This document shows, piece by piece, positions 34,218-45,664 of a DNA stretch of 64,000 nucleotides. How positions within the stretch are numbered: position 1 is the first letter of the stretch; each line of letters opens with the position of its first letter. The notes below the pieces were generated by a model. The model saw only the letters and a list, made by a program, of their open reading frames with translations, was not told the origin of the DNA and did no database searches. Made by a program: the position numbers and the translations under genes. Source of the stretch: Rhyacophila brunnea (lineage: Eukaryota; Arthropoda; Insecta; Trichoptera; Rhyacophilidae); assembly GCA_022495005.1 (NCBI GenBank), contig JAGYXB010000792.1, forward strand, positions 1 through 64,000. Direction: 5' to 3'.

Positions 34218-36613
34218 CATGGGTGGCCAACCTTTTCAGCGGCCGGGCCAGATTTTAGAAATGAGATTTCCTACCGGGCCATACAACAAAATTTCTTTTA
34301 TTATTTAAAGCAAACAAGAAATATATTGTTTTTTTAAGAAGATATAACAAAAATGAGAATCAAAAATATTTATTTGATTAGAGTTATGCAATACAAAAAA
34401 AAAATAATAAAATAAACAAAATATAATAAATTTTAGTGAGACGTCTGATTTTGTTTGTCAGAATTAAGTGCATCGATGTTGTTGCGACACGCAAACAGTT
34501 TTACAAATGCTCATCAGTGATTCATGTTCTCATTTGAGATTTAATATGCTTTATTCGACTAAAAAGCTGTTCACGCGTGTAAGTGTTTCCAATAATAGCG
34601 AAATCATCGATACAGCGTGTTTGTAAAATGCAGGTTATTTCTCCTTGTCCAAATATGTTTTGTAAAACTCTTCCAAACCAACCTGATTGAATTTCTCCTT
34701 TAACTATGCATCACAACACATTTCACAGTGTTTCAGTTGTAAAATTCCTGGCAATAAATTCACGTCTATGGAGAATGGCGTTGCCAATGCATCAAAAAGC
34801 ACACGATGTTTTTTAAAATCTTTAAATCGGTTTTCAAATTCCAGTTTCAAATCGGATATTAATGAAGGGTATTTATCCGCCGCCATTTGTGTGACGTCTG
34901 GCTGCAATAAGAATGTAGGAAAGTGAGTAAAGATTTTTGTCCTTAACTGTTGTTCCCAAAGCCCAAGTTTCATTTAAAATGCGGAAATAAGATCATACAT
35001 GTTATTAATTAGTTGATCTTTCCCTTGTAGACGAGTATTAATAACATTTAGGTGGCTAACTATATCGACCAGAAATGCAAAGTCGCTAACCCACTTCTTG
35101 TCTTCAAATTCTGGGATACTTTTTGACTTGCTTGCGAAGAATGATTGTATTTCTTGCTTCAAATCAAACACTCTTTTCAACATTTTGGCACGGGTCAGCC
35201 ATCTTATTTCTGCATAAAATGTAATGTCATTATACTCTGAATCCGAAGACTTGAGAAACTCTTGGAACTGACGGTGATTCAACCCCTTCGACTTAATAAA
35301 GTTTACTGTTTTGATGACCACCTTCATGACATGATTCATTTTAAGGGACTTGGAACATAAATTCTCCTGGTGAATAATGCAATTAAAATTTAGCATCGAA
35401 GTATTACCAACTTTGCAGGCCTCATTTTCAATCAATTTTACTAAACCTTCGTGTTTCCCAACCATTACTAGAGCACCATCTGTTGTTACGCCCGATAGGT
35501 TGTTGAGTTGTAACGAAAAGCGATTCAATGTCGATGTAACAGCTCCTAACAAATCTCGTGAGCATGTAGTGTCCTTAAGTGGCTACAGTGCCGCTAATTC
35601 TTCTATTTTGTTAAAATGGACATCAACGCCCCTGATAAAAATCGCCACTTGGGCGGTATCTGTTAGGTCTGTGCTTTCATCCAATGCTAGAGCATAAAAT
35701 ATGAACTTGGATGCTCGATTTTTCAAATTATCTTCAATATGTTTTCCAATGTCGTCCACACACCTAGTAATAGTTTGACGAGACAGGCTTATTTTTGAGA
35801 AATTCGTTTTCTTTTCTGGGCACAGCATTTCAACGACACTCTCCAAACATTCCTTAACCATTTCACCATCTAAATATGGTTTCGATTTTTTTGCTAGTAT
35901 CATGGCTACTGCATAACTAGCTTTTACATAGCATGTTGACTCTTAAGCCGCTCTAGTAAATATCCGATGTTGTGCAGAAAGTTTTCTTTTTAATCCATTT
36001 ACTTGGTCTTGTCGAAATTGCCCCTCGTACTTTCAAGACAGAAACAGAATTATTGCATATCAAGCATATTGCCTTTTATTTAAATTACACGAAAAAATAG
36101 TTTATAGTCCATCTGTCGTGAAAACTTCTCAGTTCTTCTGTGACTCTTCTCTTCTTTGATCCAACGTCTTTACTACTTGACGCCATTGTTCTAGCAACTT
36201 GTACTCTTATCAATGTGTATTTAAAAGTCGATCGCAAAATCTCACGAGACACAATATGGCGATAATGCACACAATGGAAGCGACCATACGTCTGACGGTG
36301 TTGCGTGCTTGCCAGTGCCACAGACTGGCGGTCGCACGACGCATCCCGCCCCGCATCCCGCATTCACGCTAACGGCTATCCATGCAAGATCGGCGTGCGC
36401 GCTTTTTAAAATAAGCTAACATTGTAATTGTTTGTTAACACGAATATACCATAGAAGAAATTGTTACGATAGTTGAATCAATGTACTGAGATACTTCCAT
36501 ATATTGGATATGATACGAACTACGCACGATGGTATGTTCTTTTGGTGGTTTTATATACACTAAAAGAAAAAAATGTGTGCATATGCTCCGCGGGCCACAA
36601 GTAGACACCCATG
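34218..36613 (-). mobile_element. hAT transposon with 8-bp duplication
   Basis: 2,396 bp. Ends read inward CATGGGTGGCCAACC and CATGGGTGTCTACTTGTGGCC. Both sides are flanked by CACTAGAG, an exact 8-bp duplication. It carries a near-complete but broken minus-strand transposase gene. The preserved duplication and long open stretches point to a fairly recent insertion. Confidence 0.92.
34440..36186 (-). pseudogene. hAT transposase, GTF2IRD2/ZBED-like, broken
   Basis: Starts MASSSKDVGSKKRRVTEEL near 36186. The BED-finger region (DRWTINYFFV, KAICLICNNSVSVLK) lies across 36160-35990 and is interrupted by stops. From 35903 to 34704 one frame of 400 codons runs on: MVKECLESVVEML, LSRQTITRCVDDIGKHIEDN, ALALDESTDLTDTAQVAIFI, GVTTDGALVMVGKHEGLVKL, FNCIIHQENLCSK, EIRWLTRAKMLKRVF. 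It is broken only by in-frame TAG (35566-35568) and TAA (34974-34976). After a frameshift the C-terminal dimerisation block reads IGNTYTREQLFSRIKHIKSQ and ITDEHL, with two more stops. DESTD and the GVTTDGA acidic residue fit the hAT catalytic core. Related to the human GTF2IRD2-type domesticated hAT family, but this copy is a dead transposon gene. Confidence 0.88.
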
Positions 36614-36621
36614 CACTAGAG
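36614..36621. repeat. hAT target-site duplication, right
   Basis: CACTAGAG, matching 34210-34217. Confidence 0.9.
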
Positions 36622-36787
36622 GCTATCCGGAAGTGGGAGCCGTTTGTCAGTACACCCGTATGAGTGTGCAGTCGAACGTAATTAATATATTACTTAACTC
36701 TTGTCATAAGTTAAAAATATTTTTTTTTCTTGTAATTGTTTTTTTTTTATCTGTCACCTTCACTCTTATCATAATATCATCATATAC

Positions 36788-37880
36788 CAGTGGCGAAGGG
36801 TGACTTTTGGAAAGAGGTAAGCTGTGGAGATCAGAGAAAAAGAGCACACTTGTCAGGTAACTTACGGGAAATAAGAAGATAATACTTACGATATTACTAC
36901 TTATGAATAGGTGCACACTAATGACAATGACACACTGGTCATGGGTTTCACCGCTGAATTTGTCAAATTATTTAAATCACTTATGGCAGTAGAATTCCAC
37001 GCATATTTTCTTTACCAAACAATACGCATCGCCAACAAAAAAGTTTGTTTAATGTATAACTGCCAGTTAAAAACAAATATTTATCATTTATAAATTGTTG
37101 TGAAAATGTCTAATATAAGTTTTTTTGCTGTATTCAAATCTAAATGAACCCTTGGAAGGTCAAGCTTTGATAATTTTTAAATGCAATCGTTCGCACATTT
37201 TCTACCGGGACACTACACGATTTAATAAATACTTATATATTTAAAGCACTGGCGAATGATTTCGGTACAATATGAGATAATTTATCCACATTCACAGTAA
37301 CACAATGAATTTTGTATTATAAAATAAACCTTTACCACCGCTTTGACATGTCAAAATGACATAAACTGTGAATAGCATGTTATGTTTGTCTATGACTGAA
37401 GTAACCACAATACAATATTTATTTTTAATAACAATTTATAAATTATATGTGATCGAACACAATAGTTATTATTTTTTTTAATTATCCTTATTATTTATTA
37501 TTTGCTTTTAAAGATAAGCAAATACAATAAACAAATCAACATTTCGAAGAATAAGCTTGTCTGTTAACGCTTCTGAGTCTCGAACAAAAACCCAGACATG
37601 CATGAAGTTGGCAACTGAATTTCGGTAGAAAATTCGGCTTGGATTATCGTTGAAATAATTCTAAAAATAGCACTCACGATGGACGTTCCGTCATTTATTT
37701 TTGATTCGAAACATGACTAAATTAAAAGCTCTACTTATAAATAACGACGATAGATGGCAATCAATATTTTTATTATAACCTACAATGTCCTACAATATAG
37801 ATATTTATTTATATAAATTAAATACTTGAAAATAGAAGGTAAGCTTTAAATAATCGCTTAGTATGGAGCCTTCGCCACTG
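36788..37880. mobile_element. Non-autonomous hAT-type element
   Basis: 1,093 bp. Both ends read inward CAGTGGCGAAGG and are flanked by TCATATAC (36780-36787, 37881-37888), an exact 8-bp duplication. Beyond the terminal 12 bases the arms diverge. No transposase fragment is visible inside. It lies 174 bp from the hAT transposon at 34218-36613, but their ends differ, so they belong to different families. Confidence 0.88.
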
Positions 37881-37888
37881 TCATATAC

Positions 37889-38311
37889 ATACTATAAATT
37901 CTGACCAAGACTCTGACCTTTATCCCAGCTTCTTATGAACCGTTATTATAGGTTGTGGTCTTCAGTAAAAGTGCCTTGATCTTCCGACCAAGAGTAAGAA
38001 GAAAAAGAAAACATAAAAAAATTATCTCTGAATGACTTCATCATCTTTACAAATTTCAGAAATAAAAGTACACTTAACTTTTCGGTTAACTTTCGTTGTA
38101 AGTGCTCGAATTTATATTTGAGTTGACCCTCATAATGAAAATGGTAGTCGTTTGCGTATTCATGAAAGACGTTATGTGCGTTCTTAATGCTCGCAAATGC
38201 GGTCACATTTCAACTTCCGTGCAACTCTTCAACGAGAAGGATCTTTCTCTTAAATGACAAGAAAACCATCCGTGATATATTATAAGTGTACCATACCAAC
38301 TATAATGCATT
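37889..38311. other. Spacer with open minus-strand stretch
   Basis: 37946-38206 is open for 86 codons on the minus strand, with no recognised homology. I do not call it a gene. Confidence 0.4.
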
Positions 38312-38434
38312 AAATCATCATCATCATCATCATCGTCGCCCGGAAAAGATCCAATGCTGGACGAATGTCTCCCCTAGTGCCCTCTACGTACATCAAACTC
38401 TATGACTTCGTCTATCCAGTAGGTTTTATTGCAT

Positions 38435-38822
38435 CCGGGTGCCGGACGAAATCCCGAAGGCCGAAATCCCGAATGCTGAAATCCCGAATGGCCGAAATCC
38501 TGAAAGCCTAAATCCTGAAAGCCGATATTCCGAAGGTCAAAATCCCGAATGCCGAAATCTCGAAAAATAAAAAAATACAAACAGTAACAGAACACTTATA
38601 TTGAATTGCGCAAATTTTACAAGAGAGACAAAACCCAGTTATTCACAAAAAAAATATTTTTTTGTCTCTGTAAAATTGGCGCAATTCAGGATAAGTGTTA
38701 AGATTGCGCAATTATTACTGTTTGTATTTTTTTTATTTTTCGGGATTCCGACCATTCGGGATTTCGGCCATTCAGGATTTCAGCATTCGGGATTTCGGCC
38801 TTCGAGATTTCGACCCGAGCCC
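38435..38822. mobile_element. Foldback element with CCGAAATCCCGAA repeats, copy 2
   Basis: 388 bp, inserted into the RTE relic. ATTGCAT flanks it on both sides (38428-38434, 38823-38829), a probable 7-bp target duplication. Architecture as in copy 1 (29912-30265): arms of short CCGAAATCCCGAA-type repeats, then an A/T run, then an inner hairpin with GAGAGACAAAA and its complement. Confidence 0.85.
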
Positions 38823-39086
38823 ATTGCATTACTGTAGGCGTTTAATGCTCCTCGGGTACCACTGTATGCCGGCATCTGTCCAGTAATTGTCCACTTGCCA
38901 AGCGGCATGTCCAGCTCATTTCCATTCATCTCCTTCGTAAAGTCTATCGCATCCATTGGTTGCTTTTGTGATCTTCCCACGTTATGCCCAACATGCATCT
39001 TTCCATGCCACATTTGATATCTCTTACACCATTTTTGAAATCTCTTACATTATAATTCCATGATTCTTAAGCGTTGGCAGTTTTTT

Positions 39087-39340
39087 TTTTAAACCACTGC
39101 ACATTTATGTACTGAAATATGACTATATTCTAAAACATTAGAGCGAGAGGTTTAAAAGAATACAATTTTATGTAATAAAAATACTTTATGCAGTCATCAA
39201 ATGTTTAAAATAAATATAATGGATAATAAGGCTTTAAAATTTTATAAATAGATTATCTACAACGTTTAAGGTATGTCCAGGATCATGCTTTGGAAATAGA
39301 ACAAAAGCTCCATTTTGACCTACGCTGAGCATGTCCCCCC
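39087..39340. mobile_element. Truncated copy of the TTAA palindrome element
   Basis: Matches the outer part of the right arm of 21810-23192 (landmarks ACATTAGAGCGAGAGGTTTA, TCTACAACGTTTAAGG, GAGCATGTCCCCCC), ending in the TTAA at 39341-39344. The rest of the element and about 75 bases of the host RTE relic are missing, so the left side was lost by deletion. Confidence 0.88.
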
Positions 39341-39660
39341 TTAAGATAAAGTAGGTCACTTTTGAAAATATTATTCACGCAACCAAATTCACTTAATGTA
39401 AGTTTGGCTCAATTAATTATTGACATTTGATGCCCGAGATAGACGTAATTGTAGACCCGCTCAATTTGAGTGCCATTAATGACGATCACTTTTGGTTCAG
39501 AAAAGCATTTTAACATTACTTTTGTATTCGAGAGATTTATCCTGCTTTGCAGCTTTCATTTGCAAGCTCCTGCATACTGTTCTGAAAGTCTTCTGGATCA
39601 TTCACAACAATGTCATCTGCAAAATGGAGAATATTGAGGTATTTACCGTTAATGGTAATT

Positions 39661-41660
39661 CTACTGTTCTGCTAATCACTTCTCTATTATTTTTACTATA
39701 ATTTTGTTTTACATAGTATCTATGTATCATAATATATTATGTACCTGAGAGCTAAACTATGTTATCTACAAAAAAGGAACACTTTTGGAAAAGTGTAGTT
39801 TTGAAAAAATGTGCACACAATGTTAGTGTAAATATTAACGTGTTGTTTTAAAAAAATCTTGTTTCTGTTATGAATTTTACCTGACAAATACTATGATAAT
39901 TTACGTAAAAACTTTATTTAAAACTTTCTGGCTCTGATGTGCAAGGTATATTAAATTACTATTATTTTGAATTTCTGTACTATATATTATTATATGTCTG
40001 TTGGAAAAATTGAAATTTTAGAATTATGAAAAGTCATATTATAAAAAAATAAAGTGATGTTAAGGCTCCGCCTTCCCCCTCTAGGTACCTCACATAGGGA
40101 CTCGGATGATTTGGCGCCGGGACAACTGGACCCCACGCAATTCGAAAATAAATAGACGTTAGGTACTTATAGGTACTTTTAAAAATATATTTAATATTAT
40201 TATTTATATTTAAATTATTATATTTTGCTTTAATAGTTGGTGAGAATTTAAATATGCCCACGTAAATAATGATTTAATTGTGCATATGTTTAAGTTCCAA
40301 CGAAAAAAGAGTTTTTTGTTTTTATATAAAGCCTTAGGCATGGTAATTCTCAATCTTAAAATGAATTAAAACTACTAAGTAGTGGGTAGATAGAAACTGG
40401 TAAAAATTCCTCGTCTACGTTCTGTATACGTGTCTACGACAGTGCGGCGTCCAATTGACCTGGCATACAGTTGTCACATTCCCCTCAGACGATGGTTACT
40501 TAAGCCCTGACGGCTAAAATTATTAAACGTGGATACATGCTTTGCCTACTGATTCTCTAAATGTTGGTTTCCAAATTAGAAAGAAAAAAAATGCCAATCT
40601 CTGTTGCTATGGAATAATTATATGCGACTATTTATTTTTCAGCAGTTCAGAGTATACGCTTTATAACTTTGCACTTTTTTACTGCACTGATACGTCTCTT
40701 CGACTAATTACCTCGCATTAAATTAGATAAAATGATATTCACCTATTTTAATAATATATGTATTAATAAAAAATAGGTAATATATATTACGGAGTGCAAA
40801 GTGATGAAGTGACAACTCTACATTTATCATAAAAAATGTTGTAAAACGGTGTTGAAGGTGGAAATATATTTTTAAATTATTAATTGTATGACTACATTAT
40901 TCTCAGAAAGAATATTGGAAAACCATCTTGACGAAGAGAACTTACCTTATATACCTAATAAAAACTGCTCATGCACATTATCAAGACTACAAAAATAAAC
41001 GACTTGTCTCTGCTAAAGTAAGAAAATTTATAGAATAGCTTGAAATTTGTTAATACTTATAGAATTATCAAAATAAATTATAGGGCGCGGGTTTACACGT
41101 CATCCCCGAAGCGCCGCGCTACTTTTGTGACATTATTTTTCGTTACGCCTATGTGATTTTTCTTAACGAATCCGCCCGGGAGGTCAAGGTAAAAGCATGT
41201 ATCCATGTTAAAAATGATATGTATCGCTTATATATTGACACGATCTCTGACATGAGAAAATAAACCCTATATATTTCATTCTGAAAGGAAAATATCCGAT
41301 TAGTAGCTTAGAAGTCCTACAAATACCTCTCATATTTGATTTTGAAAGGAAAAATTCGATTGGCAGCTTGGAAGACCTAAAAAAATCGTCGCTAGAGACA
41401 AAAAAATTCGCAGTCAACACGTACTATCTTTTATGCGGAAATACCATAATATATTTTTATACACTATTTTATTGAAAGATGGTAACCACAATAATTTATA
41501 TATTCATCATCAACTATTCATAGAAATTACAGGTTACGTAACCTAAAATCCAATAAAAACTACTCCAGACCATGATATTATAATCGTGAACAATTATTAT
41601 TTAATGATCATTGAAGATAATGGCCCCATAACACATATACTTTTAACCGGATGTATTAAA
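39661..41660. other. Intergenic DNA
   Basis: No supported gene. 41240-41410 holds two diverged copies of a ~70-bp unit (TTCTGAAAGGAAAATATCCGA / TTTTGAAAGGAAAAATTCGA). 41070-41180 is GC-richer and unexplained. Confidence 0.45.
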
Positions 41661-41679
41661 TCACCCTATGTTTGAATGT

Positions 41680-41990
41680 AAAACATAAGTCGTATTTATT
41701 CATGGATTGGGAATATCTAAGAAGCAGTTACCCAAAACTGAGGTCGCCATGTACTCAAGTATACATTGACTTAATATATTTAACTAACATGAACATTGAA
41801 GTAATCGCCCCACCAAACCACACTGCCCCATACCACACCCGGTCTTAATCGGGCGTTTCACAGGACCTTACGTTTAGATGTGAAGCATTATTTTTTTATG
41901 TATGGGAATGTTTTTAGAGAAGTTACCCAAGACTGAGATCACCATACACTCAAATTGTGACTAAATTTACTTGACTTATGACATGATGTA
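41680..41990. repeat. Dispersed repeat, two partial units
   Basis: AGTTACCCAAAACTGAGGTC with GCCATGTACTCAAGT (41727-41761), and AGTTACCCAAGACTGAGATC with ACCATACACTCAA (41921-41955), are parallel copies separated by a block containing CACACCCGGTCTTAATCGGG. A third copy of the whole arrangement lies at 46590-46790. Class unknown. Confidence 0.7.
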
Positions 41991-42049
41991 CTTATGTAGA
42001 GAAAAAATGTAGTAAGTAAGGAATGCTAATACAAAACTGCCGAGCAATC

Positions 42050-42270
42050 TTAATTTGAAAACATCTCATACATAATATACACACTAGAAATAATCATTTT
42101 GTAGAAAAAAATACGACACCCGACGGAACTTAAACTTGTATCTCCCAGTCTGGTGTTTTTTTTCTACAACATGATTTTTTCTATTGTGTATAGTATATAG
42201 TATATAGAATGTTACATTCTTAAATATTGTGTCTTTTTCGTTGAATAAAAGAAATAGTTTATTAATCTTA
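42050..42270. repeat. SINE-like repeat in hairpin arrangement
   Basis: ACACTAGAAATAATCATTTTG pairs with ATGATTTTTTCTATTGTGT across a tRNA-like block (on the minus strand ACAAGTTTAAGTTCCGTCGG). The tail GTTACATTCTTAAATATTGT and GAATAAAA recurs at 33450, 48520 and, diverged, 20050. Confidence 0.55.
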
Positions 42271-42928
42271 CATGGCTATACTTCAGTTGAGGCATGGTCT
42301 AAAAAGATCGTGGCTAGGCGAAGCGCGGATTGTGCAAATGACGCGTGCCGAACGAAATATAATTTGTAATAAAAATCCAACATGCGCCCATTTGATGTTA
42401 TGTTTATTGTTATATTACTAATAATAACAGTATATTCATTGGCATGTTTTCTTTTTTAAATATAAACGTAAAGTTTTTTAGCCATCTTTACACAATTTAA
42501 GAATATTTTCATCCGACGCTATGACAAAACAAATCGACGTGCCCACATCTCTACTTTCGGTCTCCGATCGGCCACGAGTGCGAAATTTCGTCGCACCTAA
42601 TGTTGAAAATTATTTGCCGTTTCACTGAAGTACGCTCTTAATGGTCTTGCAGAATATTTGTTGATCAAAGCGTACAAATTTGTATGTTAATGTCATTTTT
42701 GGTGGTAAGGCTTCGTATATTTAGGTAATATAAAAATTCACTCAATTCACATAGCTTTATAATGATCGATTTATTATATTATAAATAATAATATATTCTT
42801 GTTTACTCCCGTTGAAATGGCCATTGTGACATAAAAACGAAAAACGACTAGGTACTTACTAACCATTTATACAGACAAACACTTTTAAAAAAATCTAACT
42901 ATAATGCCATGTTAAGAATAATCAAATC
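42271..42928. other. AT-rich spacer
   Basis: No gene recognised. Confidence 0.45.
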
Positions 42929-43184
42929 ACACCGTGAGTGTAAAACCAATGCATCTGTAAACTTTTCAATTTCGAGATTAAATGCAAAACAACTGCAAAA
43001 GTCGTGAACTTGATAATGTAAAAGTGAAGTAACTGAAAGAACATGCAATAATATAATGTAGATATAAACCAAATATTATGTTTTTTTTTAGAAACTCTAT
43101 TTTTCCTAAGAAAACGATGGCTACAAACCCTAATTATATCCAAAATAAGTCTTTTGCAGATGCCTTGGTTTTACACTCACGGTG
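42929..43184. mobile_element. Small inverted-repeat element (MITE), 256 bp
   Basis: Both ends read inward CACCGTGAGTGTAAAACCAA, continuing (G)GCATCTG, with two mismatches in about 30 bp. Interior non-coding. Target duplication not evident. Confidence 0.85.
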
Positions 43185-43894
43185 CGAAATATTCCAGCCA
43201 TATTTCCCAATATTTTCCATTACCGGCACCCTTACCCCCCCCCCCCCGTTCGTACCAATTACAAAAGTCATATTACTTTAATTATTGAAGGTGAATGTAT
43301 TTTTTTTTAAATACAATTTAAATCAGATGCAGTTTTACCAGTGAAAACATTTAACTAAAAAACCAGTCTTTAAATAAATGCATATTAATTTCTTTTATTT
43401 TGTTAACTTTAAATAAAACATATTATTCAAAAAATACATTAAGCATTTTTAAAAAAGTATTAACCGTGAAATTACATATTTCCAATAAATAATATTAAGT
43501 TTAATGACTTCTTTGTTCCTTCTGGTTCATGTTTCTGGTCATTTTGTCAAAATATGTATAGAATTTTCTTGCTAATTGCAATCCAGTACGAATTATTCCG
43601 ATCTCTTGTCCTTATGGAAAAGTTGCCTGAAATATCATCTCGTACGTACTACGGGTAAAGAGCCCCTGTCCTAAGCTGACAGAATACATTAATATAAATT
43701 ATTAGTTCCTACCTAATAATGGATCGCAAAGATTATAATTATATTTTTTTAGCTTTTAAAGAAAAAACTATTACCAAGCCACTGAGGTATGTATTAACAA
43801 CAATTAATTAATTATTGTGTATTGACAACTTTCTTTTAAGCAAAAATAACATTACGTATTATAAAATATCTCCTTTGTTTACACCTTATAGAAT
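43185..43894. other. AT-rich spacer
   Basis: No gene. Contains a 13-base C run at about 43236-43248. Confidence 0.45.
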
Positions 43895-44332
43895 AATTGA
43901 ATACGTGTATTAAATAAAGCTCTAAGTACCAAAAAGTAGTATCGCCTGTAGTTACAAAATACCGAGTCATTGCAGTAAAATTTCATGAAGCAGACCTTTT
44001 GAAAAATGTAGTTTTACAGTGTGAAGCAATCACGGCAGCTTCAATAATTGTAGGTATTAAGAACTCGCAATTAGTGTCAACACACCATCGTCAGCTATTT
44101 TATATTGAATGCCGTTGAACACTGCAGTGCTACTTACACCATTATAAATAAAACACGCCAACGGACTTACAACGTCGACAGGTTTAATTATTTTGCTGTA
44201 TTTTTTTGACTTGCTTGAGGCACTTAGACTATAGTTGAAGTTATTGGCGTTGGTATGTAGAACATTTTTCTATAAAAATGTCAGTTTTATTATTTTGGTA
44301 CTTAGCGCCTTAATTAATACACGTATTCAATT
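43895..44332. mobile_element. Small inverted-repeat element, 438 bp
   Basis: Left AATTGAATACGTGTATTAAA and right, read inward, AATTGAATACGTGTATTAAT; both continue to CTAAGTACCAAAA. Inverted repeats of about 36 bp. Non-coding interior. Confidence 0.8.
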
Positions 44333-45080
44333 TACACCAGTTAAGTTTTATCATTTACTACATATGTAGCTGTCAGTATATTAGCGATCAAATATCTATT
44401 TTTAATGCATCAAATTATTCGACCGCAATAATAATTTCTCAGTGACTCATATAACGGTAAACAAGTTTACTGTTTAGCTGGATCAGCAGATTGATTGGCG
44501 ATATGAAATACGGTATCGCAATGGAAAATTAGTCGAATAATCCTTTCCCATAGTCTCATATTATATTATGACTGTAATAATAAATAACATTCACAGCTAC
44601 TCGAATTTAAACCGCTGACTCGTTCAAGATAATTATGTACTAGAATATAATGTTTATGTATTACTTTCGACTGTATAAATTACGAAGAATGATTTATCAA
44701 AATGTCACTCGAAGATACGTTTCCAGTCTGTTACCATCGCAGTCTCTATCACTTCGCCCAACATCTAATTTTACCGAGGTGCGGACCTCGGATCCGCACC
44801 TATCATAAGTTTAGCATTGTAACATGAACTGCTGTAACATACTATTGTACCAACCATTACGCTGCTAATAAAACTCGCTCCTGCATACATATTCGACCTC
44901 TCCATCATCAGAAGGACAACACCAAACATAGATAGTGCAACAACCATTTGGTAAACAATGAAATAATAAAAAACACGTGTCTTACATTTTAGGCGATGCT
45001 CAATTTTTCACGAACATTAAGTTTCCGTAAGCCATAAAATAATGTAGACATTTATGTAAATATTAATTATTCTTCTCCTC
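44333..45080. other. AT-rich spacer
   Basis: No gene recognised. Confidence 0.45.
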
Positions 45081-45084
45081 CTTC

Positions 45085-45380
45085 TTTCTTTCACCTTGTC
45101 ACGTCCCAACATTGGGGCATAGGGCAAGCACAAGTTGGCGCTACTTCCCTCGGTCCATCGCCAACTCCTGTGCCTCCCGCCATGTCAGACCTGCAGCACG
45201 TAGGTCGCTTTTGTAGCATCGCTGCAGGGTGAGGGAGGGCCGGCCACGGCGACGGAACCCTTGAGGCTGTGCCACAAGGGTACGAAGTGCTGCACTCTTT
45301 GGCGGCATCCGGAATACACGTGGCTGGGACATGTAATAATTAATCTTCTTGCAGAAAATATCAGGTGGCAGTGCCACCTG
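45085..45380 (-). pseudogene. 3' end of a non-LTR retrotransposon
   Basis: Minus strand reads RVFRMPPKSAALRTLVAQPQ, then GFRRRGRPSLTLQRCYKSDL, RAAGLTWREAQELAMDRGK, a stop, and QLVLALCPNVGT with an AAGAAGGAGGAGAA-like tail. GRPSxTxxR and TWREAQELAMDR are typical of the extreme C-terminus of RTE-type reverse transcriptases. Heavily 5'-truncated. Confidence 0.75.
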
Positions 45381-45471
45381 TAAACATCTTTAGATGTGGC
45401 TTAGTTCTGTAACATAAATTATTTTGATCAAAAATACATTTAATCTATTACTATCGTACCTTTCCGTCAAT

Positions 45472-45664
45472 CTGTAACGGGGCGTTTTACGCGGGCGAGG
45501 TCGCGCGAAGCATACAGCGGCACGCCAACTCAAACGTATAACCCTATGTGAAAATGTTCGTGTACAGTATTTTTTTGGTTGTACGTTTATACGGTTATAC
45601 GTTTGAGTTGCGCGCGCCGCTTATCGCTTCGCCGATGTCGCTCACGTAAGACGAGCCGTTACAA
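45472..45664. mobile_element. GC-rich inverted-repeat element, ~193 bp
   Basis: Arms of about 75 bp: left TGTAACGGGGCGTTTTACGC, right read inward TGTAACGGCTCGTCTTACGT. Both contain CAACTCAAACGTATAACC near the centre. Strikingly GC-rich against its surroundings. No coding sequence. Confidence 0.85.

Larger units (their letters stand above)
38312..39660 (-). pseudogene. RTE-type retrotransposon relic with two nested insertions
   Basis: Minus-strand order: 39660-39345 reads TINGKYLNILHFADDIVV (catalytic FADD) and, after frameshifts, KVIVINGTQIERVYNYVYLG. Then comes the nested TTAA-element fragment (39087-39340). 39080-38830 reads MERCMLGITWEDHKSNQWMR. Then the nested foldback element (38435-38822). 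38434-38312 reads KTYWIDEVIEFDV and ends in an ATGATGATGATG tail. The order and the motif GMERCMLGIT / RWIDEL match the relic at 63078-63540, so they are one family. The part around YGCETW is missing where the TTAA fragment sits. Confidence 0.85.
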
